Origin: Symsagittifera roscoffensis
Taxonomy: Eukaryota; Xenacoelomorpha; Acoela; Convolutidae
Length of the DNA: 64,000 bases
Direction: 5' to 3'
Assembly (NCBI RefSeq): GCF_963678635.1
Contig: NC_087069.1
Span: 7,574,633 to 7,638,632 of the forward strand
Shown here: positions 54,400 to 64,000 of the stretch, piece by piece
Layout: every line of letters starts with the position of its first letter
Position numbering within the stretch: the first letter of the stretch is position 1
The notes under the pieces: model-generated
What the model was told of the DNA's origin: nothing
Seen by the model: the letters and a program-made list of their open reading frames with translations, nothing else
The model's database searches: none
Position numbers and translations under genes: made by a program

Positions 54400-57300
54400 A
54401 TTTTTTTTGATATTTAAAAAGTATTTTGTTCTTTTTCTAACTCTAACGCCCTATTTCATTTGGGGACGTTTTATGCAGCTCCTGTTGAGTCAGGCAATGA
54501 TAAAAAGGCTCCCACTATTTGAAATTTAATGCCAAAACAAATCAAAAGTGAAAAATTGTGCCTAGGTTGGTTTTTAATCCACAAAAAAAAATTAAAATTT
54601 TAATAAACCTTCTCTTACAGACATTTTTTTTTGAAATATGTGTTACTTGTGGTATCTATGCGTGCATAATTATGAGGGGGTTTGAGATTTTGCGAGTTGG
54701 TTGTTGATTGTAATAGCGGTGTTCTGTTCTAGAAAAATTTCGATGCCCAGATAATTTTGCGACGCAATAACTCAAATAAAACTTTCCCTCGTATCCGAAA
54801 AATTTCATAATAAAACGTATTCTAAATTACTAGTTGCCTATTAAACTATTGGATTTCTCAATAAAAAAAATTTCATCATAGAAATCCCAAGAAAGGAAAA
54901 AAGCTGTTTTCATACAGTTTTTTACTGTGGAACTGCAAGGAAGAGGACCATAGATATTTTTTGTCAGCCCGGGTTAGTTCTCATAAGATCCGAGTAAAAC
55001 AACAAAATCCAATTTGATTCTTTTTTTTGTGCCTGTGATCTTTTCTGCAATAAAAAACTGTCTGTGCTTGTTTCGTACCTAAAGCTTCTATTTAAAGCAC
55101 TCATTGTTCCTAGCCTTAGTTGTTATAAAAAACTCTCATCAGACAATTTCAAAACCCTTGCTACCCAAAGGCCCGCCCGTCGATACCAAAAATTTAAAAA
55201 AAATTCAGGACATAACGAAAGTTCAAAGCGGTAAAAATTAGACACTTGCTGAATTCTTTTGTGCCTGCCCCCTCGCACCCTTTAAATTGTGCCAACAGTT
55301 TTATGAGTTTTTTAAAATTTTCCCAAAAAAAGAAAAAAACCTAGTTTTATTCCGCGCTAAAAAATACCTAATTATTAGAGTAAAAAAAATTTCACAGCCT
55401 AAATAAAAGCACAGCTCTCTACTAAAACCCTGCTTGCATCATGACTAAAAAAACCTAAAAATCTAGAAATTTTTGTTCCAAATAAAAAACGGCTGTATTT
55501 ATAGGAAATGATGAATGCAAGATTAAACTAGAATTTTAACAACAAAATTGGTGAAAAACACACGCTTGATCAAGTTGATATTTTTTGGACGCGTTTCCTT
55601 AAAATAACCTTAATAGCACTTCAAAATTTTATAAAAGTTTTCTTACAAAAAAGTCTGCACGAGAAAACTTTTTGTCTTTGCACGAACTTTTTTTTCTAAA
55701 CTTGGGAAAAAGAAGAGACAGGCCTTGAAGAAGAAGATGCCAAAAGTTGTAAACCCAAAGTCAGAACAAAAAAAAAGAAAATTTTTTTTTTGAGTTGTTT
55801 TTAAAACAGCACAAACAGTGTATAGAAAAAACTACACTTTGTTAATTCACGAACAGTAGATTTTTCTAAGAGTTGCACTGGATAACCTTGCATAAAGTTG
55901 GAGAGAAGAAGTAAACTGATTTATGGTCACCTGTTAAAGGTCAGGTAAAAATTATCTAATTTTTTGCTCATGTATAGCAAACAAGAGCTGATTTTTTTGA
56001 CATGTTATCAGGAATGAGTTTTCTTAATGAAAAAAAAAACAAAAAAAACTTGTTTTTTTTAGCAGGTGAGTAACAATAAACCTGAAAAAAAAAGAACGTA
56101 AAAATTTGTTTTCTCTCTATTTTGTTTTCTCTCAAAAAGTTGCACAAACTTCAAGAAACAAAGCTATAACCGAAACAAAGTTAGGTGACTTTTTCTTTGT
56201 ATAGTTCATAATGAGAAAATTTCTTAAATTTCTGCAATAGCTTGTTGGTCGCAACCAATTTTTATTTGAACAAGCTTGCGTCTGAAATAAAAAACGTTTC
56301 ATTTTTTTTTTGCTCTGAGGGAATGCAATTAAGATAAACTTTTGCTGAGGAACCGTTTGGCATTGAGCCATATCTGACTTTTGTTTTTGCAGCTATAATG
56401 TGAAAACATAAAAGACACTTTTATGAGGAAGTCATGAGAAACACTTACTAGATTGTTACACTAGACAACTAAAATGTGTCCATTTTTTGCAAACATGCTC
56501 CAGGAGACTTTCAGATCAAAAGATTTTGAAATAATATTAAAATCTATTCATTTGAAAGTAGAAGTTCTTCTATTTGAGAGTTTTTCAGCAAACTCATTTT
56601 TTAAGACTCTCTGAACAGTAGTGAGCAGTTAATTGTCAAATTAGACTTCTGTACTAACCTTCAATTTTCCTTAGATCAAATTCAAAGCAGTTTAACGTCT
56701 TACTAATCGGTCCTGTTTTCCCTATCGTAGTACCATATGCAGTTCGACACACCTTGCTGTCAAGAATCTGTTCTATTCTCATGTCAATAATATGAAAGAG
56801 AAACAGCAAGATCCTAAAATAGTGACCTGAGTTACACCGCATGCTCACACAAATGTTGCTAATCATGATTGAACAAACTGGTTTTTCATGATGAACAAAC
56901 TGGAATTCTGTACATACCCACAAAATCCTTTTTTCGTTAGTTTCTGAAACAAAGTGGTAGATCGATTGTATCAAATGCAATTGTTAAATCAATCAAAACT
57001 TGCAAGTCCAACACATTTTTTGTATCAATTTGATGCCTCGAGCTGCTTGTTTTTGAAAATAAGTTGTCGTGGAGAAAAAAGTTATACTTATTTATGATTG
57101 CAACAAACATTTTGTACAACATTTTCTCGAAACCTTACCAATTAGTTGGAATAAGACCTACTGCTAAAAACTCGGCAACCGGGGTTGTCAACTCACTCAC
57201 TTTTGTGAAGAAAAAATAATTTAACCACCTAAAAAGAACCTTAGAGAAAACATTTTTCTTCTATTTTCACAGTTAACAATTACAACTGAAAAAGAACGAT

Positions 57301-57800
57301 TGTCGGTGCACACATGTTTTCATTTGTTAAGAGATGCCATCTTGAACAAAGGAAGACTTGTATTGAGTAGGATAGAGATCGAAGGAAGATGGTTTATCCT
57401 CAATGGAATTTTTTATGTTCCCTCCAGCATAATAAATTGCCATTTTTCCCCTGCTTTAACAAAAAAAAAATTAAGTCTTCAACTGAGAGTTTTGAGAACA
57501 TTTTCTTTGTTTCCACATTATAATTTGTTGAAAACAGCAAAAACTTAGCATTTTTAAAAGTCTTAGAATTTTATTTGAAATGTATAATTTGATTGTAAAA
57601 CTTGCTTTTTGATTTTTACTTTATGACATATAATTTCGTATTCATTTCAAGTTTCTCGGAAAGTTTTGAAATTGTTTTTTTTTCTTGTCTGATTTTGATA
57701 CTATTTTTTTGTTTTGTTTTTCATTAAGTAATTAATCTAAGTGCATTTTTCTCCTTCTTTTTTATCATTGTTTATCAAAAACACTCAACAATATCTGACT
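54400..57800. repeat. Old dispersed repeat, copy 1 (contains LINE remnant)
   Basis: Sequence from about 54420 is collinear with 58490 onwards: for example TCTATGCGTGCATAATT (54655) versus TCTATGCGTGCGTAATT (58735), GAACAAAGGAAGACTTG (57341) versus GAACAAAGGAAGATTTG (60330), and TGTTTATCAAAAACAC (57768) versus the same at 60730. Copy 1 is longer; the copies are strongly diverged with many indels. Confidence 0.6.
56650..57200 (-). pseudogene. CR1/Jockey-like LINE reverse transcriptase remnant 1
   Basis: The minus strand reads FEKMLYKMFVAIINKYNFFL, then LIDLTIAFDTID (motif A, 56960-57000), and near 56760-56850 a GVTQ...ILG...LF block like motif B (GVPQGSILGPLLF). Several frame breaks are present. 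It belongs to another LINE lineage than fragments A-D. Confidence 0.7.
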
Positions 57801-58439
57801 AAAAATGTCTTTTGGTTGTCTAGTTTTTAACACGAAATTAATGGCATTTTTGCGTTAACTTCATGATTGGGCAATTTTGATCGAAATCACTCAACTAAAT
57901 TTTATTAAAGTATCCAGTTACATGTAAGAATGCTCAGTTACGCCTTTAACTATGGACTATATTGTGTTCATCTTGCTAAAAGTTTTCCAAAACAGCCTAA
58001 AACAAAAATAACTACCTTAATTCAGAAAACATCCTTCTGAACAAAGAAATCTTCATCCACAAATTATAGAGCTAGGAATCTAGCTAGCACTTCAACAGTT
58101 AACTTTAAAATTTCTTTCAAAAAAATAATACGTATTTAAGCGCTGAGAAAACACTGAAAACGGACCATAATTCAGGTGATCATTCAATTATTGTTAGTGC
58201 GATTTTTTGACAATAGTGATTGGCATAATAGCTTGCATACATTTATAAATGTTTTAAAGCCTTAAACGAAAGTGTAATTATTATTTGAAAAAAAAACTAA
58301 TAATAACTAACCTTCAAATTCAGGAAAAGCGAACCTCGCCCAACTTTGATGAAATGACTGGAAAATACAATTGCACCTACTAAATTTAATTCCTACCCAG
58401 AGTCTACTTTCGGACAAATTTGATAAATTTGATGTCTTT
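57801..58439. other. AT-rich stretch between the old repeat copies
   Basis: Nothing recognised. Confidence 0.4.
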
Positions 58440-60800
58440 TTTATTGTTCATTTATCTGCGAAAAAAAAATTTAGTTTGATCTTTGCATAGTATTTTTGTT
58501 CTTTTTTTCAGGCCTCAAGTCAAACAAGTCATTTATATCAAAACGTGTCAGCCATTGAAAAATAAATTTCTAAAATTGTAAAGTCAATGCCAGAACAAAC
58601 TGAAGGTGAAGAAAAGTTGTACCTATGGTGGTTTTACTATGGTGGTTGTTACTGGTTTTAACGGAAAAAGTTAAAGATTTTAATTAGCCTTTTTTCACGG
58701 ACATTTCATTGCTTAAAATATGCTTTTTGTAATCTCTATGCGTGCGTAATTTTGATTGTGTGAATTTTTGAGACTTATTTGATCAGTGTAATAGCAGTGT
58801 AATAGCGACACAATGCCCTGAAAATTGTTTCACCCAAGCTCGAGTGTTTTTAGATTTGCAGTTTCCAAAAAATATGGGGGATAAACTCAAAAGTTATCAT
58901 TATTTAGTGACAATCAACCATTTAGCTACTTGTCATCTGTTAATACGCAATTTAATCTGCTATTTTCCTATTAACCCTTCGGTTTTCTCAATTGAAAAAG
59001 TTTTGATTTTTGCGTTTCAGAGCAAAACAAACAAAAAGCAAAAACAATTATATGTTAAAAATATGTTAAAGTTTGATTTTTTTCAAAAAAAATTATCGGT
59101 TTTTGACAAGCTTCTATCGAAGATGTTTCGTTGTTTGAGATAGGTTTATTTGACTTTGAGACTAGTTTGACAGCTTTAAATGGTTCTGGTGAAAGATATT
59201 TTTGATTCGAAAAGTGTTCCGTCACAATGCGTTAACAAATCAATTTACTTCGCAATCTCTTATCTCTTGTTCGCACTTTACATCAAACCTGTTCCCATAG
59301 GTAAATTTAAAAATCATTGGTTATTTGGAGAATTTCAATCATTTACTTAGTTAGCATTTATCAGTACGTATTAAATAGGCAAACGGTAAGTCAGCTACGG
59401 ATCAGATCTGAGAGTTTTGAATTTCTGTGTAGACTTTTTGTCTTCAGCTACAGCAAAAAATTAATAAAGCTTCTTTTGATGTTTTAAGAATAGTTTTATA
59501 ACCTGTTATGTCTAAACTTAGACATTTAAATTTTTGCTAAAGTGACAGAACTGAAATTTGATTAAAAGGATTAGAATGTGAGATTAAATAAACTTTCTCT
59601 GGAACTAAATAATCTTCTTTCTGAAAACATTTAGAAAACAATTTAAGTGTCGATGAAAACTCTTTTTGAATATTTTAATGATAGAAAGTTGGTAAGCTGA
59701 AGCGATAGATAATTGGCTGAAAATAATCTGTAGAAGACCAAACATGCGTCTCTAAAAATGTTTTCGGCTTAAGAGAATTCGATTAGGTTTCATTTTTAGT
59801 GCAACCGTATGCCAGCGAGCCATGATCAATTTTTTCCAATCATATTATGAAAAAGTAAGAAACCATTGTCGTGAAAAGTAAATTGTTTTGCTATAGTAAT
59901 AGAAGATGATTTTTTTCATGAAAAAATGAAAAAAAAATCATCTTGATCGAATGTTTTTCAAAATATTTTCTGAATAACGAAATCATCTTTTTATTTTAAA
60001 GTTTCTATGAGTTGAGTTTAAAGCGGAGCAAAAATTGATTCTTTCCTATCAAGTTTATACATTTGACTCTTTGAACAGTTAGGTGTCAAAGTACCAATTG
60101 TGCACCAGTCTTCCACTTTGTTTATACCAAGCATAAAGCTTTTTACTGTTCTACTAAATGACCCTGTTGTCGTCATAGTAGTATCGTCTGACACTGGTTG
60201 CACCTTGATGTCAGGAACATTTTCGGTCAAGTTCTTATTATATCAAGAAATAACAAAGGCCCTAAGACAGAGTACACCGCAGGTGATTTATGAGTGCTCT
60301 TAGTTATAATTTAATTAGAGATGTCATCATGAACAAAGGAAGATTTGATTTCAGACGGTTAGAGATAGAATGATGATAGGTTATTAACCGCAAATTTTTT
60401 TGCTAATTTTTTTTCTAATTCAAAAAAACAAATAGTTTCAATAACTAGCTAAGATTTTTGTTAACATTTTTTTAAATTCCACTGCAAAACTCGGTAAAAA
60501 CAGCAACCATATAAGGATTTTTGAAAAGCATAGTATATTTGAAATCAATTTTTTTCTTGTAATCTTGTAACCCTAACTTTTGGCATTTGTTGATTAATTT
60601 TTTTTTCGTAATTAGCTTAGTATTTGGTCCTACTGTTTTTGCTGAGGATAAAATTTTGTTTTTCGTTTTCTGGTTTTTTATCATAATTTATATCCAAGGA
60701 CATTTTTTGCTTCTAAATCTTTTTTGAGCAGTGTTTATCAAAAACACCACTCACAAGTTGACTAAAATTTTCAATTTTCAATAGCTAGATCTGCCTTAGT
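58440..60800. repeat. Old dispersed repeat, copy 2 (contains LINE remnant)
   Basis: Counterpart of 54400-57800, shorter. The order of shared blocks is the same. It may be one LINE family with long non-coding parts, or an old segmental duplication. Confidence 0.55.
60018..60300 (-). pseudogene. CR1/Jockey-like LINE reverse transcriptase remnant 2
   Basis: The minus strand 60018-60230 reads DIKVQPVSDDTTMTTTG, then INKVEDWCTIGTLTPNCSKS. The SDD matches motif C (xxDD) and the rest the following block (W...N.L..N..K) of CR1/Jockey reverse transcriptases. Upstream a frame-broken GVLC...LRAF piece corresponds to motif B. Confidence 0.65.
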
Positions 60801-61983
60801 TAGAGGTACAGAAAAAAAATTTGATGAAGTTATACTTGGTGCTCAAAAAATTGGTAACGATGAAACTTAATCAATCTAGATTGACTTAAATCAATTTGGC
60901 GTAGCAGGGAAAAATATTACTTATTCAAGTGTCTGTGCGTTGATGGGTTCGATGCAATTTTGTGGTATATGTAAGAAGACTACTTTTTCAAACACATGTT
61001 CGCTAAAACTTGCACCGGAGAGTTGAAAAAACCTAAATATTGGTTGCGCTCTGCTACTTTTTCAGAGTTATCAACAAGAGTTATCAAAAAAAAATAACCA
61101 AAAAAAAAATAATTGCATGTAGTTCTTAAACAGGGGCACAACAGCGGTTCGCCGTGATGAGCTGTACAGCTCTTGTGTTGGTCCTTTCCCCCGTGGATAA
61201 ATGATCTTAATTAAAAAAAGAGTACTTTCATTGAAAACCCCACAAACCAAAACATCAGAAGACTTCAAATTATATGAAATCATAAATCGGCCAAGACTAA
61301 CCAAAATTAAAAAAAATTCTTTCGTCAGAAACCGATAAAGTCAAATATGTTACCAATTCTAAATACGAACCATTTTCGACAATGCACGCTTTTTCTTGCT
61401 TGTCTATTATAATAATTTGATGTTTTTTTTTGGTATTATAGGTCAATATAATCTTAAGCAGTGATCCAAAATGCACATAATGCTATCATGATCTATTTTT
61501 TTGTGTAGTTTTTTTCTTCAGTTAATCGGTCATAATGGGCATCTAGGTCAAAGTAACTTGAGAAAAAATTCCAACGATTTAACGTTTCATTAATTTAATC
61601 GGAATCAAACAATGAGCTTGGTAGAGTAGCTAAATGATTGATTTTTAGTATGTACCCCTCAAATTATATCGAAGACTTCCCGGACCCTTCTTTATGGCTG
61701 CTTTGCTTATATGATTGCTTGCTTTGCAAAATTCTATCGGTTTGCTCCTTGTGGATGTCGCCCGAGTCATAAATGTAAAGCAAAACAGAAAAACTATATG
61801 TATATGCAAAAAAAACCTTTCAAACTACATCAACTTAATGCAAGCGATTTCAATCATACACACACTTCCATATTATGCAAAAAAAGTTTTATCATGCTGT
61901 TTTCATACAAGTTTTATAGTTGAAAAATTTGTATAGAAATCATGATAAACGTTTTTTTTTTCAACGGAAAGAATTTGATGTTA
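60801..61983. other. AT-rich stretch, nothing recognised
   Basis: Short ORFs only, without domain or codon pattern. Confidence 0.4.
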
Positions 61984-62345
61984 TTTGTTCTTCCATGCTA
62001 TGGACTAATTGTATGACAAGCATTTGTTCCATAGTATGGAAACGGATGAGTAACATAATTTCTATAATAAGAAATTGGATTAGAAGCTTTATTTCCATAG
62101 TATAGAATTTGACAATGAACATTTTTCCATAGTTTGAAAAAGGATGCTAAGCATCCATTCATAGTATGAAAATTTAAGACAAACAAGTTTTTCATAGAGT
62201 GGATTTTCCATGGTCATGATATAGAGCTCGATGATAAGCATTGCTTCCGTATATATATATTTTTTGCATAGTATGGAATTGGATGACAAAAATTTTTCCA
62301 TATGGATGGAATTGTATGATAGGAGTTTTTTCCATAGTATGGGAA
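61984..62345. repeat. Degenerate minisatellite, unit about 35-45 bp with TTTCCATAGTATGGAA
   Basis: Eight or more diverged copies of a unit of the form (A/G)AGCATTTTTCCATAGTATGGAATTGGATGAC. The core CCATAGTATGG is itself palindromic (CCATA-G-TATGG). Related copies occur at 62478 and at 63410-63555 (TTTTTCCATACAATGAAACTG). Confidence 0.75.
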
Positions 62346-62580
62346 TGGAAATTATGAGTTTTTGTCAACCCAGCTAATTCACCTGAGACCCGAGTAAGAC
62401 AACAAAAACTAACTTCGCTACAAAAGACAACAAAAAACTCACTTCGCTGCACTAAGACAAGCAAAACTCACTTCTTTCTATAGTATGGGATTGGAAGATA
62501 TATTTTCATTTCCTCAACCCAGCTAATTCACTTGCGACCCGTAAGATTACAAAAACTCACTTCGCTTACTTTTTTATGCA
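62346..62580. repeat. Direct repeat with CAACCCAGCTAATTCAC and AAAACTCACTTCGCT
   Basis: Two copies start at 62368 and 62515. In the first the AAAACTCACTTCGCT part is repeated three times. A diverged relative (CAGCCCGGGTTAGTTCTC, then CGAGTAAAACAACAAAATC) is at 54967. Confidence 0.7.
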
Positions 62581-64000
62581 GTGATTTTTTATTTCACAAA
62601 AGTTTGTCCGTGCGTTTTTCTCATTCTGTCAAATATTGCAAGCACGGAGATGATACTTAAGAGCTTTCCGCGAATCCTGAATTCGAGATACCGTTGAAAA
62701 TTTGTTCAAAATTGGGCCTTTGAGCGGTTTCTTAGTCGATTGCTCTCAAACCACCCAAACCGCCAAAGCTCACAAACCGCTTAAAAACCACTCAATTCTA
62801 AGCAAGAAACGACCGAACCGCCCAAATCTTGACTAATTTTCCCAAAACTTTAGCACAAAAAGTTTTGGCTAGATTTTTTCTGATGTTTTCATTGCAGGGC
62901 ACACGCAGCCAGCACTATAAAAATATGAATTTTTAACCTACCATAATACCAATATCTAAGCCAAAATCCAAGCTAAAATATTTTGGTTTCCAAAAATTTT
63001 TGAAGGTTCACTAAGTCTCCTAAAAAATCAAATTAGGAACCACTCATAAACATTAAAAAAAAACAGTCAAAAATCGCTCAAACCGGTCAAATCTTAAGTT
63101 AATTTTGAATGGAAATCTCGACCCAGTTCGTTTGAGTTGATATTAGGAACTACAAATGGAAAAATTAACACCACCGCCACAAAAAAGCCCGTCCATTGGT
63201 ACGATTTAATGACATTCAGTTCGTTGTAAATTTTTAAAAAACCTTTGCCTCTAATTCATTTAGTTTAACAAGATCAGAGCGCATCCCATTAAAAAGAAGA
63301 AATAAAAATTAGAAAAAAATCTGTAAAATATCTACCTCCCACACCATTACGGTAACAAAAACTGTTTTCGGGTTAACAAAAATGCAAATACATTTTTCTA
63401 CTATGGAGAAGAACTTACAAAACAGTTTCATACAGTTCGATAGAATAAAAAACAATGTATGAAAATAACTTGATAAGCATGTTTTCTATGCAATGAAACT
63501 GTATGACAAGCATTTTTCCATACAATGAAACTGTACGACTAGCAGTTTTTCCTGGTAATTTTTTTTGTGTTCTGCTTTGTATATGTGTTTTGCCCTGAGC
63601 ACAATCAACAAAATTTTTCTCAAATGCTAAAACCAACATGTAACGGAATTGAATTGCTGATTTACTTACGCAGTTTGTCTGTGCCCGTATGACTACGAGG
63701 CCTCTTTTTTGAAAATCTCAGACTTTGAAAAACGTGGCCTATTTTTCCTTAATTTTTGGTATTATTTCTAATCATATGAAATTTAAAAGCGTAAAATCCA
63801 TCAACATAGAAAACTTTTACAGTTTTTTTTTGATTTTTTTATTATAAGAACTATGCGTGGACTATTTAAAATGATTTAAATCGTTTTTTGTCTCCATTTT
63901 TAGGGGATAAAACTAATTTTTTTCAGGTCGGTAATATCCAATAGTTCCAGTCTATCTAAGTTTACGTATCTAAATGAGCAATTGTAAATCGATTTCTTAC
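62581..64000. other. AT-rich stretch with AACCGC runs
   Basis: At 62740-62835 short AACCGC/AACCAC steps recur. Minisatellite relatives lie at 63410-63555. No supported gene up to the right edge. Confidence 0.45.

Overview
This window is AT-rich, invertebrate-type nuclear DNA built almost entirely of mobile and tandemly repeated sequence. The long A/T runs, short TTTTCAG-like sites, repeat-dense layout and type of retroelements fit a nematode best. This is an inference: no rRNA, tRNA or diagnostic host gene is present. There is one 200-base assembly gap (53615-53814). No operon, bacterial gene, CRISPR array or tRNA was seen.

Layout. (1) 1-7790, minus strand: the 5' three quarters of a Ty3/gypsy LTR retrotransposon (element 1). 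In transcription order it has a promoter-like 5' block, a leader ORF, a structured leader, a 155-aa ORF1, and a Gag-Pol frame with CCHC knuckle, DSGA protease, YLDD reverse transcriptase and RNase H. The frame runs off the left edge. The only lesion I found is one in-frame TGA at 4038. (2) 8456-16116, plus strand: a visibly GC-richer island of decayed coding sequence (about 2,500 codons in all frames), beginning with a 102-codon ORF and an SGNH-hydrolase-like domain; the rest I cannot assign. (3) 16117-20318: non-coding, with a dispersed CAATCCGGARGGGTC motif that becomes a tandem array at 19246-19525. (4) 20319-21990, plus strand: a coiled-coil, Gag-like degenerate reading frame, cut off at its 3' end. 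(5) 21990-33500, minus strand: element 2, a decayed copy of element 1's family. It is truncated in integrase and swollen by a 2,138-bp tandem duplication that contains a nested 365-bp duplication. (6) 33631-34809, minus strand: two small cysteine-rich exon candidates, the best host-gene signal here. (7) 35033-36561: a 28-bp satellite of about 54 copies. (8) 37030-38735: two unrelated inverted-repeat structures. (9) 39776-45900: four same-strand fragments of one LINE separated by (TATG/TGTG)n tracts. (10) 48871-49313: a possible MITE; 50311-53368: a 1.52-kb tandem duplication. (11) 54400-60800: an old duplicated repeat with two CR1/Jockey-like reverse transcriptase remnants. (12) 61984-63560: a degenerate minisatellite.

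How the parts relate. Elements 1 and 2 are the same family in the same orientation. Comparing them shows which parts are under constraint (ORF1, the leader ORF, a near-identical 64-bp 5' block) and which are decayed in element 2 (protease site deleted, YLDD changed to YLND). The GC-rich island and the 20.3-22.0 kb block look like foreign coding sequence by composition and may come from one further element family. All translations and repeat comparisons were done by eye, so boundaries without a codon-level statement are good to about 20-50 bases.
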